This document shows positions 44,147 to 53,661 of a stretch of 64,000 bases of DNA, one piece after another (position 1 is the first letter of the stretch; every line of letters begins with the position of its first letter). The stretch lies in the NCBI RefSeq assembly GCF_014648355.1, contig NZ_BMQY01000003.1, positions 393,916-457,915 of the forward strand. Reading direction: 5' to 3'. The stretch comes from Couchioplanes azureus (GTDB taxonomy: Bacteria; Actinomycetota; Actinomycetes; Mycobacteriales; Micromonosporaceae). The notes beneath the pieces were generated by a model. It was given only the letters and a program-made list of their open reading frames with translations. It did no database searches and was not told the DNA's origin. The translations under genes and the position numbers were made by a program.

Positions 44147-46095
44147 CGACCACCGAACGGCGGCCGCCGCCGCCTGCCCTGGGGCCTGCGCGGATGATGG
44201 CCGGTCAGATGCCGGCCGAGAAACTGCAGGACTTCAAGGGTTCGAGCAAGCGGCTGCTCGGCCTGCTGCGCCCGCAGCGGGCGCTGGCCGCGCTGGTGCT
44301 GCTGTGCGGCGTCGCCGGCGTGACGCTGTCGGTGATCGGGCCGCGCATCCTCGGGCACGCCACGGACGTCGTCTTCGCCGGCGTCGTCGGTGGCGCCCTG
44401 CCCGCCGGCGCCGGCAAGGAGGAGGTCGTCGCCCAGCTGCGGGCGCGTGGCGAGAACGGCCGCGCCGACCTGCTGGCCGCCGTGGACTTCGTGCCGGGCC
44501 GCGGCGTCGACTTCGACCGGCTCGGTGACATCCTGCTCTGGGTGCTGGCGATCTACCTCGCGGCATGGCTCTTCGGGGTGATGCAGGGACGGCTGACCGC
44601 ACGGGTCGCGCAGAACGCCGTCCACCGGCTGCGCCGCGACGTCGAGGCGAAGCTGTCCCGGTTGCCGCTGTCGTACTTCGACCAGCAGCCCCGCGGCGAG
44701 GTGCTCAGCCGGGCGACCAACGACACCGACAACATCGCCCAGACGTTCCAGCAGACCATGGCCCAACTGGTCACGGCGCTGCTGATGATCGTGGGGGTGC
44801 TGGCGATGATGTTCTGGATCTCGCCGCTGCTGGCGGTCATCGCGCTGGTCACCGTACCCGTGTCGATCTGGGTCACGACCCGCATCGGCAAGCGCTCGCA
44901 GCCGCAGTTCGTCGCGCAGTGGAAGACCACCGGGAAACTCAACGGCCACATCGAGGAGATGTTCACCGGACACTCGCTGGTCAAGGTCTTCGGTCGCGGC
45001 AAGGAGGCGGCGGAGACCTTCGAGAAGCACAACACCCAGCTGTACGCGTCCAGCTTCCGTGCCCAGTTCATCTCCGGTCTGATCCAGCCGGCCATGATGT
45101 TCATCAGCAACCTCAACTACGTGCTGGTGGCCGTGGTGGGCGGCCTGCGGGTCGCCTCGGGCTCCCTGTCGCTCGGCGAGGTGCAGGCGTTCGTCCAGTA
45201 CTCGCGCCAGTTCAGCCAGCCGCTGACCCAGGTGGCGAGCATGGCCAACCTCGTGCAGTCCGGGGTGGCCTCGGCGGAGCGGGTCTTCGCCCTGCTCGAC
45301 GCGCCGGAGCAGGAGCCGGACCCGGCGTCGCCGGGAGTGCGGCCGGGCGCGGGCCGGATCGCCTTCGAGCACGTGTCGTTCCGCTACCTGCCGGACCGGC
45401 CGCTGATCGAGGACCTGTCGTTCGTGGCCGAGCCGGGGCAGACGGTGGCGATCGTCGGTCCCACCGGTGCCGGCAAGACCACCCTCGTCAACCTGCTCAT
45501 GCGCTTCTACGACGTGACCTCGGGGCGCATCACCCTCGACGGCGTCGACATCGCGACGCTGCCCCGGGCCGAGCTGCGCGAGCGGGTCGGGATGGTGCTG
45601 CAGGACACCTGGTTGTTCGGCGGGACCATCGCGGAGAACATCGCCTACGGCGCGGACGCACCGTCCGATGCGGACGTGGCCGTGGCCGCGGAGGCCGCGC
45701 ACGTGGACCGCTTCGTGCGGACCCTGCCGGACGGCATGGACACGGTGATCGACGAGGAGGGCTCGAACGTCTCGTCCGGCGAGAAGCAGCTCGTCACCAT
45801 CGCGCGCGCGTTCCTGGCGGAGCCCAGCATCCTGATCCTGGACGAGGCCACCAGCTCGGTGGACACGCGCACGGAGGTGCTGATCCAGCGGGCGATGAAC
45901 ACGCTGCGCTCCGGGCGTACGTCGTTCGTCATCGCCCACCGCCTGTCGACCATCCGCGACGCCGACGTGATCCTGGTGATGGAGGACGGCGCGATCGTCG
46001 AGCAGGGCACCCACGACGAGCTGATCGCCTCCGGCGGGGCGTACGCGCGGCTGTACTCGGCGCAGTTCGCCGAGGCCGCGGTCGACGTCGACTGA
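44143..46095 (+). CDS. ABC exporter half-transporter, catalytic subunit
   Basis: A 650-residue half-transporter. After an N-terminal extension of about 50 residues comes the six-helix domain, which has an extra loop of about 45 residues between helices 1 and 2 (GKEEVVAQLRARGENGRADL). The ATPase has Walker A IVGPTGAGKTTLVNLLMRFY, signature NVSSGEKQLVTIARAFL, Walker B SILILDEATSSVD with the catalytic Glu and switch VIAHRLSTIRDADV. It supplies the working ATP site of the heterodimer. Likely exports drugs, lipids or peptides. Confidence 0.93.
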   Translation: MTTTERRPPPPALGPARMMAGQMPAEKLQDFKGSSKRLLGLLRPQRALAALVLLCGVAGVTLSVIGPRILGHATDVVFAGVVGGALPAGAGKEEVVAQLRARGENGRADLLAAVDFVPGRGVDFDRLGDILLWVLAIYLAAWLFGVMQGRLTARVAQNAVHRLRRDVEAKLSRLPLSYFDQQPRGEVLSRATNDTDNIAQTFQQTMAQLVTALLMIVGVLAMMFWISPLLAVIALVTVPVSIWVTTRIGKRSQPQFVAQWKTTGKLNGHIEEMFTGHSLVKVFGRGKEAAETFEKHNTQLYASSFRAQFISGLIQPAMMFISNLNYVLVAVVGGLRVASGSLSLGEVQAFVQYSRQFSQPLTQVASMANLVQSGVASAERVFALLDAPEQEPDPASPGVRPGAGRIAFEHVSFRYLPDRPLIEDLSFVAEPGQTVAIVGPTGAGKTTLVNLLMRFYDVTSGRITLDGVDIATLPRAELRERVGMVLQDTWLFGGTIAENIAYGADAPSDADVAVAAEAAHVDRFVRTLPDGMDTVIDEEGSNVSSGEKQLVTIARAFLAEPSILILDEATSSVDTRTEVLIQRAMNTLRSGRTSFVIAHRLSTIRDADVILVMEDGAIVEQGTHDELIASGGAYARLYSAQFAEAAVDVD

Positions 46096-46113
46096 CGCGG
46101 TGCGGGACAAGCG

Positions 46114-46144
46114 GAAGGGGGCGGCCCGGCGGGCCGCCCCCTTC
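46114..46144. terminator. Bidirectional terminator, perfect 14-bp stem
   Basis: GAAGGGGGCGGCCC and GGGCCGCCCCCTTC pair perfectly across a GGC loop. It lies between the converging ABC operon and Calx-beta gene. Confidence 0.88.
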
Positions 46145-46160
46145 GTCGTTACCAGGTGGT

Positions 46161-49043
46161 TCAGCGCACCGTGACGCGCGCGCCGTTCGAGTAGTTGGTC
46201 AGCATGCCGACGTCACCGTCGCCGAGGACCAACGCCTTGAAGTAGACCGACGACCCGGACCGCAGACCGGTGAGCGTCTTGACGAACTTGCCGTTCGCGT
46301 CCAGCGTGCCCGAGGCGACCGTGCTCCAGGTGCCGCCGCGGTTGGCGCGCAGCAGGCGGACCGAGAGGCCGGCCACCCGCGGGTCGCCGAAGACCGACAG
46401 GGTCGCGGTGCCCCGGCTGGACGAGCGGGCGAAGAAGTCCGGGGACTGCTTCAGGTTCACCTTGATCGTGTTCGACTGGGCGTCGCCGACGGTCGTCCGG
46501 AACCACCAGCCGGTGGTGGTGAACTCGGGGTGGAACTCGTACGCGCCGCCGGTGGCGGTGGCGGTGCCGAGGTTCTCCCACGTACCGTTCACGTCGCTGC
46601 CGACCGGGGTGCCCCACAGGGTCACGGTGGCCCCGGCGGCGGCCGTACCGGTCAGCTCCAGCGAGCCGACGCCGAGCCGGTACGGGGCCGCGGCCTTGAG
46701 GGTCGGGGTGTTCCCGGCCGGCGGGGTCGTGCCACCGTCGCTGGCCGCGATGGTGACGACGCCGTTGACGACGGTGCCGTTGACGGCGTTGCCGGAGGCG
46801 AGGATGGTCTCCGGGCCCTCGGGCGTGGCGTCGTCGGCGAGCTTGATGCCCTTGATCACCTTCGGCGCCCCGGACAGCGTGCCACCGGTGACGACCACCG
46901 ACACGGTGCCCGGGTTGGTGAAGTCGTCCGTCGACGCGGCGGTGCTGCCGTTGACGGACGCGCCCGCGAAGTTGATGTTGAAGGTCGTGTCGCTCTGCGC
47001 GACGCCGGTGACGAAGCCCATGACGTTCACGGTCTCGCCCTCGTTGCCGGTGACCGAGGTGACCTCGAACGACGGCATCTCGTCGTCGTTCTTGATCGTC
47101 AGGTCGGCGTCCGTGGGGTCTCCGTCGACGTTGGCCGACGGCGTCAGCTCGATCGACACCGTCTCGTCCGGCTCGAAGACCTCGTCGCCGTTGACCAGGT
47201 AGAACAGGTAACCCGTGGTCTGGCCCGCCGGAATCGTGATCGGATCCGTCGGCTCCAGGAAGTCGATGTCGCCCGCGGGGTTGCCCACCACCGCATCGGT
47301 GGCGCTGCCGCCGGTGCCGGTCAGCGTGAACGTCGTGTCCTGGTAGCTGGCGTTCGACAGCTTGATCGGGAACACGGCCACGGAGCCCGCGTCGCCCTCG
47401 TTCATGATGATCGGCGCGACGCTGAACGTCGGCGCGTCGTCGTCGTCGGTGATGGTGTACTCCACCGTGCCGGCGACGCCGTTGCCCGAGACGTCCGCCC
47501 CGGAAGCGCTCAGGGCGATGCTGAACGTCTCGTTCGGCTCGTCCATGGTGTCGCCGACGATGTCCACGGTGAAGGTCTTGGTGGTCTCACCGGGCGCGAA
47601 GGTCAGCGTGTCGGCCTTCTCGAAGAAGTCCGCGACGTCCGTGGCCGGGGTGGCGCCGGATGCCGCGACCTCGTAGTCGACGGTGACCTCGCGGCCGGAC
47701 TGCTTGCTGAGCTTGACGGTGTAGGTCTTGGTGACCTTGCCGCTGCTGCCCTCCGTGATCGCCGCGGTGGGCGTCAGGGTGGCCGTGGGAGGCGGGTCGT
47801 TGTCCGTGATGGTGCCCGTCGCCTCGGTCTCGTCATCGAGAACGCCGACGGTCGGGTTGCTCAGCGTGACGTGCATCGCCTCGGTTTCCTCGGCGATCGT
47901 GTCCGACACCGTCCGGACCGAGATCGTCTGCGCCGTGGCACCGGCGGCCGGGGCGTTGGAGGTGGCGGCGGGGAACGTCACGGTGCCGCTTCCGGCGGTG
48001 TAGTCGGTTCCCGCCTTGGCGATCCCGTCCTCCCAGTCCGCCTCGTCCGCGCCGGGACCGTCGGCCGTGGTCCACGCCGCCGTGACGGCGCGCTCCGAGG
48101 CCGGGCTGAGCGTCACGGGGAAGGCGAGCGTGTCGGGCTCGCCGACGGTGTCCGCACCGATCGTGATCTTGGACTGTTCCTCGTCGTCCTGGATCGTGAC
48201 GGTCTCGGTCTCGGTGCCCGTGACGGTGGTGCTCGTGCCACCCTTGACCTGGAAGGTCTGCTGGCTCTCCTCGTACAGCGGGTCGTCCTCGATCGGGATG
48301 GTGACCTCGTCCACGGTGGTGGTCGCGCCCACCGGGATGGTGATGCTGTCCGTGGTGGTCGTGTAGTCCTGGCCGGCCTTGGCGGTGCCCGCCACGGTGC
48401 TGAGCGGGATCGTGACGGCCTTGCCCGACGGCTCGTCCAGCTCCGCCGTCACCGTCACCTCGCCGGCGGAGAGGTCCTCGGCGGGCGACGGGTCGCTGAC
48501 GATGAGCGTGTAGCCCGGGGCGGCGTCGTCGTCGGTGATGGTTCCCGTGGCGGTGTCGGTCTCCGCGCCGGCCGTCAGGGTGAGGTCGAACGATTCGGCG
48601 GGTTCGTCCGTCGTGTCCTGCAAGGTCTTCACGGTGATGAACAGGCTGTCACCGCCGTAGTTGCCGTCGCCGTCGGCGGTGGTGTCGGCCGGGAACGAGA
48701 GGGTGCCGGTGTCGTCCGTGAAGTCGGAGTCCGCCGTCGCCTCCCCGTCCGCGGTGCCCCCGGTGAGCGTCCAGGTGATGTCCGTCTTGGTGGCGTACGA
48801 GGCCTGCTTCTCCGCGCGCTTCACTTCGAAGACGATGTCCTCGCCCTCGTCGGCGGAGAGGGTGGCGTCGACGATGGTGAAGTCGGTGATGGCGGCCTCG
48901 GCGGGCGCGGTGATGAAGACGGCCGGGGCGAAGGCGATCGCACCGGCGACGGCGGCCGAGAGGACCGTCCGGACCGACTTGGGTCCACGCAGCATGAACG
49001 GTACCGAGCCGCTCTTGGCCGCATGGGCTGGTAGATAGCGCAT
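46161..49043 (-). CDS. Large secreted Calx-beta repeat surface protein
   Basis: A 960-residue exported protein. Residues 23-50 are a signal peptide (SVRTVLSAAVAGAIAFAPAV, cleavage after APAEA). About six Calx-beta-like repeats follow, each closing with an acidic calcium-binding turn such as TITDDDAAPG, TIQDDEEQ, TITDNDPPP, TITDDDDAP and TIKNDDEMP. The last 230 residues differ and may be a beta-sandwich anchoring domain; there is no LPxTG or membrane anchor. ATG 49043 follows AAGGAG. Calx-beta proteins mediate calcium-dependent adhesion or matrix building. Its leader carries a cyclic-di-GMP riboswitch (49061-49140). Confidence 0.88.
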   Translation of the reverse strand: MRYLPAHAAKSGSVPFMLRGPKSVRTVLSAAVAGAIAFAPAVFITAPAEAAITDFTIVDATLSADEGEDIVFEVKRAEKQASYATKTDITWTLTGGTADGEATADSDFTDDTGTLSFPADTTADGDGNYGGDSLFITVKTLQDTTDEPAESFDLTLTAGAETDTATGTITDDDAAPGYTLIVSDPSPAEDLSAGEVTVTAELDEPSGKAVTIPLSTVAGTAKAGQDYTTTTDSITIPVGATTTVDEVTIPIEDDPLYEESQQTFQVKGGTSTTVTGTETETVTIQDDEEQSKITIGADTVGEPDTLAFPVTLSPASERAVTAAWTTADGPGADEADWEDGIAKAGTDYTAGSGTVTFPAATSNAPAAGATAQTISVRTVSDTIAEETEAMHVTLSNPTVGVLDDETEATGTITDNDPPPTATLTPTAAITEGSSGKVTKTYTVKLSKQSGREVTVDYEVAASGATPATDVADFFEKADTLTFAPGETTKTFTVDIVGDTMDEPNETFSIALSASGADVSGNGVAGTVEYTITDDDDAPTFSVAPIIMNEGDAGSVAVFPIKLSNASYQDTTFTLTGTGGSATDAVVGNPAGDIDFLEPTDPITIPAGQTTGYLFYLVNGDEVFEPDETVSIELTPSANVDGDPTDADLTIKNDDEMPSFEVTSVTGNEGETVNVMGFVTGVAQSDTTFNINFAGASVNGSTAASTDDFTNPGTVSVVVTGGTLSGAPKVIKGIKLADDATPEGPETILASGNAVNGTVVNGVVTIAASDGGTTPPAGNTPTLKAAAPYRLGVGSLELTGTAAAGATVTLWGTPVGSDVNGTWENLGTATATGGAYEFHPEFTTTGWWFRTTVGDAQSNTIKVNLKQSPDFFARSSSRGTATLSVFGDPRVAGLSVRLLRANRGGTWSTVASGTLDANGKFVKTLTGLRSGSSVYFKALVLGDGDVGMLTNYSNGARVTVR

Positions 49044-49060
49044 GTGTTTCTGTCTCCTTC

Positions 49061-49140
49061 GGCGGCTGGGCCGCCTCCCCCTCGGGAGGTCCCTGGCTTT
49101 GCGTCCCCGCCTCTCGACGGGTTTGCCTTTTCTCGGTGCC
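49061..49140 (-). ncRNA. Cyclic-di-GMP-I (GEMM) riboswitch
   Basis: On the minus strand the leader of the Calx-beta gene contains the class I core: AAGGCAAACC, then a stem CCCGTC/GGCGGG capped by the GNRA tetraloop GAGA, then GGGACGCAAAGCCA followed by a second stem (CTCCC/GGGAG). Order, spacing and the invariant GGCAAACC and GACGCAAAGCC elements match the GEMM consensus. A GGCGGC/GCCGCC hairpin (49061-49075) lies directly between the aptamer and the AAGGAG ribosome site and is the probable expression platform. Confidence 0.87.
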
Positions 49141-49695
49141 GCACGCGACGGCGGATGGAGCGCCGGCCTCGAAGCCGGTGCGGCGCGCGCTCGGAAGCAC
49201 GGGGACAAAGCTCGCACTTGGGAACTGCGCCGACCGTACTCTAACCACGGATTTGGGGGCCTGTGGGGGAAATGGACTTTTAGGTCGGATGGCCCCCTCG
49301 GCACGGTTTTGGGGCCAGCGGTGATCATCCGTTCGTTCCAGGTCACCGGCTTGCCCCGCACCGCAAAGGGATCGCCGCTACCCTCCGCGGCACCGGCGTC
49401 CGCAACGCTTTCCGGCACCGCGGAACGGCATTAACTACAGGAGGGAGCGAAACGGGCCGGGGGGTTGATCTCGATTTGGTAACGCTCCCGACTTTTCCGT
49501 GCGGCCGGACGTACTCACCCTCGAGCGTGACCGCGGCACCGGACATGTGCGGACAAGCCTGATTCGCCGTCCGAGGAATTGCCCGGCGCTCTCTTTAGCC
49601 CTGCCTTAAGCGTGCATTAGACCCTGATGTGCGAGGCTGTGATCTTCCCGCCTTCCCGCTACGCTCCGACATCGACAAACCACAAGGGAGAGTTG
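49141..49695. other. 555-bp non-coding region between the Calx-beta and GH16 genes
   Basis: This is the longest gene-free stretch in the window. The left part belongs to the promoter and leader of the Calx-beta gene; a TTAGAGTACGG element on the minus strand near 49245-49235 could be its minus 10 region. The right part (49430-49690), which has several AT-rich spots such as CTTTAGCCCTGCCTTAAG, should contain the GH16 promoter. No further aptamer, RNA gene or credible coding frame was seen. Confidence 0.5.
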
Positions 49696-51207
49696 ATGTC
49701 GCCCAGGGCGCACGCGCCGGCCCACGCGCCGGCGCCACGACGGGGGATCCGCAGCACCCGATCGCTGGTCATCATCGGCACGGCGGTCACCGCCGTCACC
49801 GCCGCGACGCTCGTCCCCGTCTTCGCCGGCGACGACAACGGGCTGACCCTGCACCCGGTCGCCGACACGACGGTCACCCAGGTGCGCCAGGACGGCGACA
49901 CCAGCGCCAAGACGACGCTGGCGAGCTGCCCCGCCCTCTGCGACAACAACCCCCGCGGCCGGCGTGACGCCACCCTCGAGTTCGCGGTGCACAAGCTCCC
50001 GGCCAACGCCACCCGGGTGAAGGCGACCCTGCGGGTGTACGCCTGGCACGACGTCACGGCCCGCATCGTGGCCCGCACCATCCCCGGCAGCGTCGGCGCG
50101 GCCGGCAATCCGGACCGGATCGCGTCCGCCGCCGCCCCCACCGGCGCCCCGGCGCTGAACGCGGTGAAGAAGGGCTACAACGAGTTCGACGTCTCGGCGT
50201 CGGTGCGGCGCAACGGCACGTACACGTTCGCGCTCTCGCAGGAGACCCGCAACACCCGCATCTACTGGGCGTCGCGGGAGAACGCGAAGGACCAGCTGCA
50301 TCCCGAGCTCGTGCTCTCCTACGAGACGAGCGGCAAACCCAGGCCGGCGCCCACCACGCCCGCGACCGCGCTGCCCCCGCCCACGACGGCACCGCCCAGG
50401 CCTACCACGCCGCCGACCACCACCAAACCGGCGCCCACCAAGACCACCACGGCGCCCACCAAGCCGCCGGCGCACACCGTCCCCACCTCCCCGCCGGGCT
50501 GGAAGCTGGTCTGGAACGACGAGTTCACCGGGGGCAAGGTCGACCTCTACAAGTGGAACCTGCGCGACGGCGAGGGCCGCGACATGGACCTCGGCTGCAA
50601 CGTTGACGACCCGAAGAACACCTTCGTCAGCGGCGGAAACCTGACCCTGCGCGCCCTGCGGGAGAATTCCACCTGCAGCTCGCAAAATCGGCAGTACACC
50701 CAGTCGTACCTCGACACCATCGGCAAGGCCTCGTGGAAGTACGGCCGCTTCGAGATCCGGGCCAAGTCGCCGAACAAGCCCGAGACGTCCCAGGGCCTGT
50801 GGCCGGCGTTCTGGCTGCGCCCCGACGACGGCGGCAACGGCGAGATCGACGTGACCGAGCTCCCCGGCGGCCAGGGCTGGTACGACCAGTCCACCGCGGC
50901 GATCTTCTGGGACTACAGCCCGGTCAAGCAGGACACCCGGATCGAACTGCCCAGCGGCGGCATTCCGGCGGACGGCTTCCACACGTACACCACCGAGTGG
51001 GACGCGAACGCCCTGAGGTGGTACATCGACGGCAAACTCGTCTGGACCCGGGACCGGACCACCACCCCGTGGTACGACAAGGCGTTCCACAAGCCGTACA
51101 ACATCCGGCTGAACTTCCAGGTCGGTGGCTGGCTCGGCAACCCGGACGCCAAGACGCAGTTCCCGGCCGACTTCGTCGTCGACTACGTGCGGGTGTACCA
51201 ACGCTGA
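49696..51207 (+). CDS. Secreted GH16 glycoside hydrolase with N-terminal CBM96/DNRLRE-like domain
   Basis: A 503-residue protein. Residues 18-45 are a signal anchor (SLVIIGTAVTAVTAATLVPV). Residues about 48-225 are a DNRLRE/CBM96-like jelly roll (LHPVADTTVTQVRQDG). A Pro/Thr linker follows, and the C-terminal GH16 domain carries NGEIDVTE with nucleophile E383 and acid/base E388. GH16 enzymes cleave beta-1,3/1,4-glucans, agar or related polymers. ATG 49696 follows AAGGGAGAG. It may trim the polymer made by the adjacent exopolysaccharide cluster or degrade external glucan. Confidence 0.92.
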   Translation: MSPRAHAPAHAPAPRRGIRSTRSLVIIGTAVTAVTAATLVPVFAGDDNGLTLHPVADTTVTQVRQDGDTSAKTTLASCPALCDNNPRGRRDATLEFAVHKLPANATRVKATLRVYAWHDVTARIVARTIPGSVGAAGNPDRIASAAAPTGAPALNAVKKGYNEFDVSASVRRNGTYTFALSQETRNTRIYWASRENAKDQLHPELVLSYETSGKPRPAPTTPATALPPPTTAPPRPTTPPTTTKPAPTKTTTAPTKPPAHTVPTSPPGWKLVWNDEFTGGKVDLYKWNLRDGEGRDMDLGCNVDDPKNTFVSGGNLTLRALRENSTCSSQNRQYTQSYLDTIGKASWKYGRFEIRAKSPNKPETSQGLWPAFWLRPDDGGNGEIDVTELPGGQGWYDQSTAAIFWDYSPVKQDTRIELPSGGIPADGFHTYTTEWDANALRWYIDGKLVWTRDRTTTPWYDKAFHKPYNIRLNFQVGGWLGNPDAKTQFPADFVVDYVRVYQR

Positions 51208-51217
51208 CGCTCATCCG

Positions 51218-51250
51218 ACAGGGCCCCGGGAGCTGACCCCGGGGCCCTGT
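51218..51250 (+). terminator. Intrinsic terminator with T tract after the GH16 gene
   Basis: ACAGGGCCCCGGG pairs perfectly with CCCGGGGCCCTGT over a 7-base loop and TTTTTC follows on the plus strand, a textbook rho-independent terminator. Confidence 0.92.
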
Positions 51251-51284
51251 TTTTCATGACAGACCTTCACCTATCGTCTAGCTC

Positions 51285-52526
51285 GTGCTGAACGAGTCGA
51301 CGCGGGCATCGATCCCCGGGCAGCGTCCCCCGTCCGACCCCGTCGCCGCCCCCCACGACCCCCGGGACCGGCAGGACGGCCTCGGCTGGGTCACCCGCGC
51401 CATCTTCGGCGACCCGGGCGTGACGGTCACCATGGGCGACGACCCGTCCGCCACCGTCCGGTACGCGGTGATCCCCAACCTCGACCACGCGCGCTTCCTG
51501 CTTCCCCTCGTCTCGCCCAGAGTGACCGCGGCATCGCTGCTGGCCTACAACGCCCTGCGACCGCCCAAGGTCCGGGCCGGCCGCGCCGCCGTCGGGACGC
51601 TCGCCCGGCTGGGCCTGCTCGGCCTGACCAAGGCGCCGACCCTGTCCGTGCGCGCCACCGATCCCGGCAACCTGCTCGCCGCCTTCCTGGCCGGCCGGCT
51701 CGGCGAGACCCGCCTGCACGCCGCGATCGGCATCCGCCCACCGGATCCGCACCACAAGCCCACCCTCCAGCTCTTCGACGACCGTGGCCGGCCCCGCGGC
51801 TACGCGAAGATCGGCTGGAACGACGGCACCCGGGCCATGGTCCGCGCCGAGGCGGCCACCCTGGGCGACCTGCCCACCGGCGGCGGCTTCCCGCCCGCGC
51901 CCCGGCTCCTGCTGCACACGCAATGGCGGGGCCGGGAGGTCGCGGTCATCGAGCCCATGCCGCGGACGGTCCGGCGCATCCGGCGGCCCGGCCGGCCCCG
52001 GCTGGAGGCCATGCTCGCGGTCGCCCGCCGCGGCGGACCGGCCGCTCCCCCGGCCCCGGTCACCGGCCTGCTGGAGGGGTGGCGGCGCCGCGCGGTGGGC
52101 GGCGACCCGCGCATCCACCGCTTCATCGACGCGCTGGACACCGGCATCACGCTCGAGCTCGGCGACTGGCACGGCGACTGGGTGCCGTGGAACATGGCCC
52201 GGCATCGCGGCGGCCTGCTGGTCTGGGACTGGGAGAACCGGTCCTCGGGCGTACCGGTCGGCTTCGACCTGGCCCATCAGGCGTTCCAGACGGCCCTGTC
52301 CACCCACGGGCGGCCCGCCGCGGCGTGCGCGGTCGCCGTGGACGAGGCGCTGCGCGCGCACGGCCCGGCGCTGGGGCTGGACGCCGCGGCCCAGCGGTTC
52401 GTCGCCGACGCCTACCTCGTGGAGCTGTGGCTGCGCACCTACGAGCTCTCCGGCGGCGGCGCCGGCTGGAATCCCAAGCTGCACCCCGCGCTGCTCGACG
52501 TGCTGGCCACCCGCCTGCCGCGATGA
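51285..52526 (+). CDS. APH/choline-kinase-fold phosphotransferase-like protein
   Basis: A 413-residue protein. The C-terminal two thirds show the aminoglycoside-phosphotransferase fold with the catalytic loop GDWHGDWVPWNM (HGDxxxxN) and metal motif VWDWENRS in place of DFG. The N-terminal 170 residues are less conserved. It may phosphorylate a sugar or a lipid-linked intermediate. GTG 51285 begins 35 bases after the GH16 terminator. It lies next to the polysaccharide genes but on the opposite strand, so linkage to that pathway is inferred. Confidence 0.78.
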   Translation: MLNESTRASIPGQRPPSDPVAAPHDPRDRQDGLGWVTRAIFGDPGVTVTMGDDPSATVRYAVIPNLDHARFLLPLVSPRVTAASLLAYNALRPPKVRAGRAAVGTLARLGLLGLTKAPTLSVRATDPGNLLAAFLAGRLGETRLHAAIGIRPPDPHHKPTLQLFDDRGRPRGYAKIGWNDGTRAMVRAEAATLGDLPTGGGFPPAPRLLLHTQWRGREVAVIEPMPRTVRRIRRPGRPRLEAMLAVARRGGPAAPPAPVTGLLEGWRRRAVGGDPRIHRFIDALDTGITLELGDWHGDWVPWNMARHRGGLLVWDWENRSSGVPVGFDLAHQAFQTALSTHGRPAAACAVAVDEALRAHGPALGLDAAAQRFVADAYLVELWLRTYELSGGGAGWNPKLHPALLDVLATRLPR

Positions 52527-52825
52527 GTGGTTCCGCCGCGCTGGTCGAGGTGCGTCGCTTCTGGACGGAGCGCGTGGCGCACCTGCACACCCCCGGGGAC
52601 GCGGAGGCCGCGCAGGTGCGCGCGAGCGCCGTGGCCGTGCTCGACAACGACGGCCGGCTGACGTCGGTGCAGCGGTCCATGCTGGCCGGTGCGGCGGCCG
52701 AGCTGGAGCGCCGCGACTTCCCGCACAGCGCCGACCTGCTGCATTTGGCCCGGCTGGTGCAGCGGGCGGCGGCTCAGGACCAGTCGAACGTCATGCCGAG
52801 GCGCTCCTCCAGCGCCGCGTTGTAG
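52523..52825 (+). CDS. Small hypothetical protein
   Basis: A 100-residue helical, Ala-rich protein (GDAEAAQVRASAVAVLDNDG and SVQRSMLAGAAAELERRDFP) starting at an ATGA overlap with the kinase-like gene. Its last 17 codons overlap the end of the convergent sulfotransferase gene, and the sequence loses character there, so the true protein may have been extended by a lost stop. No family is recognised. Confidence 0.55.
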   Translation: MSGSAALVEVRRFWTERVAHLHTPGDAEAAQVRASAVAVLDNDGRLTSVQRSMLAGAAAELERRDFPHSADLLHLARLVQRAAAQDQSNVMPRRSSSAAL

Positions 52826-53661
52826 GGACGGTAGTAGGCGCTCAGCTCCGCGCGTACGGAATCGTCCATGCCCTTGCTGGGACGGTCGTTGTAGACGTCG
52901 TAGGCGGGCAGCTCGAACGCCGGCAGCCCGATGAAGTCCAGGATCCGCGCGTACGTCTGCGCCGGCTCGCGGTACAACGTCTCGCTGGCGACGATGAAGA
53001 GCTGCGAGCGGTCGAACCGCTCCAACCACGGCTCCAGATGTTCCAGGTAGCGTCCGCGCGCCCGGTAGGAATACCAGTCGAAGGCCGGCGAGAAGTAGCC
53101 GGGCTCCGCCTCCAGCCGGGCCTTCTCCCCGGCCGTCCGGCTCTCCTCGGCGGCCAGGGCGGCGGCGAAGTCGAGCGGCTCCACGCCCTCGCCGCGGCGT
53201 TCCTTCCAGTGCGAGAAGGCCCGCTCCACCGGGTCGCGCAGCAGCACGATCATCCGCGCCTGCGGCATCAGGTCGGCGACGCGTCCGGCCACCAGCGGAT
53301 GGAACATGTACAGCGGTGCGGCCTCACCGACCTTGCACGGCCCGCCATGCTTGCGTTCCAGGGCCGCCCGTTGCCGCCGGGTCGGGAAGTGCGACCGGTA
53401 CCACGCCTCGCCGCGCGGCCAGTTCTCCTCGAAGTAGTGCGAGGTCTTGGTGTTCCAGGCGGGGAACAACCGCGGCACGAGGGGGTGCTGGATCAGGTAG
53501 CGCCACAGCGACGTGGTGCCCCCGCGCTTGGTGCCGATCACGAGGAAGTCCGGCAGCGGCCGCTGGTCGCTGGTGCGTTCGCCGTAGCGGACCAGCAGTT
53601 CCCGGACCTGTTCCCGGGCGCCTCGCGGTGCGACGCTCTTGAGCCGGTCCTTGACGGTCAC
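52774..53661 (-). CDS. PAPS-dependent sulfotransferase
   Basis: A 295-residue sulfotransferase. FLVIGTKRGGTTSLWRYL (residues 40-56) is the 5-prime phosphosulfate loop of the family, and VLLRDPVERAFSHWKERR the 3-prime phosphate-binding segment. The closest patterns are heparan/carbohydrate sulfotransferases. It is last in the leftward exopolysaccharide cluster and overlaps the flippase stop (GTGA), implying that the polymer or its lipid carrier is sulfated. Confidence 0.9.
   Translation of the reverse strand: MTVKDRLKSVAPRGAREQVRELLVRYGERTSDQRPLPDFLVIGTKRGGTTSLWRYLIQHPLVPRLFPAWNTKTSHYFEENWPRGEAWYRSHFPTRRQRAALERKHGGPCKVGEAAPLYMFHPLVAGRVADLMPQARMIVLLRDPVERAFSHWKERRGEGVEPLDFAAALAAEESRTAGEKARLEAEPGYFSPAFDWYSYRARGRYLEHLEPWLERFDRSQLFIVASETLYREPAQTYARILDFIGLPAFELPAYDVYNDRPSKGMDDSVRAELSAYYRPYNAALEERLGMTFDWS

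Noticed and set aside
44565..49034. Open frame of almost 1500 codons spanning the ABC gene and the Calx-beta gene on the plus strand
   Set aside because: It crosses a terminator and two real genes in other frames, has no ribosome site and an Arg/Gly-rich composition.
49430..49695. A second c-di-GMP riboswitch before the GH16 gene
   Set aside because: GGGAG and ACAAACCACAAGG pieces are present but the GACGCAAAGCC element and the tetraloop stem are missing.
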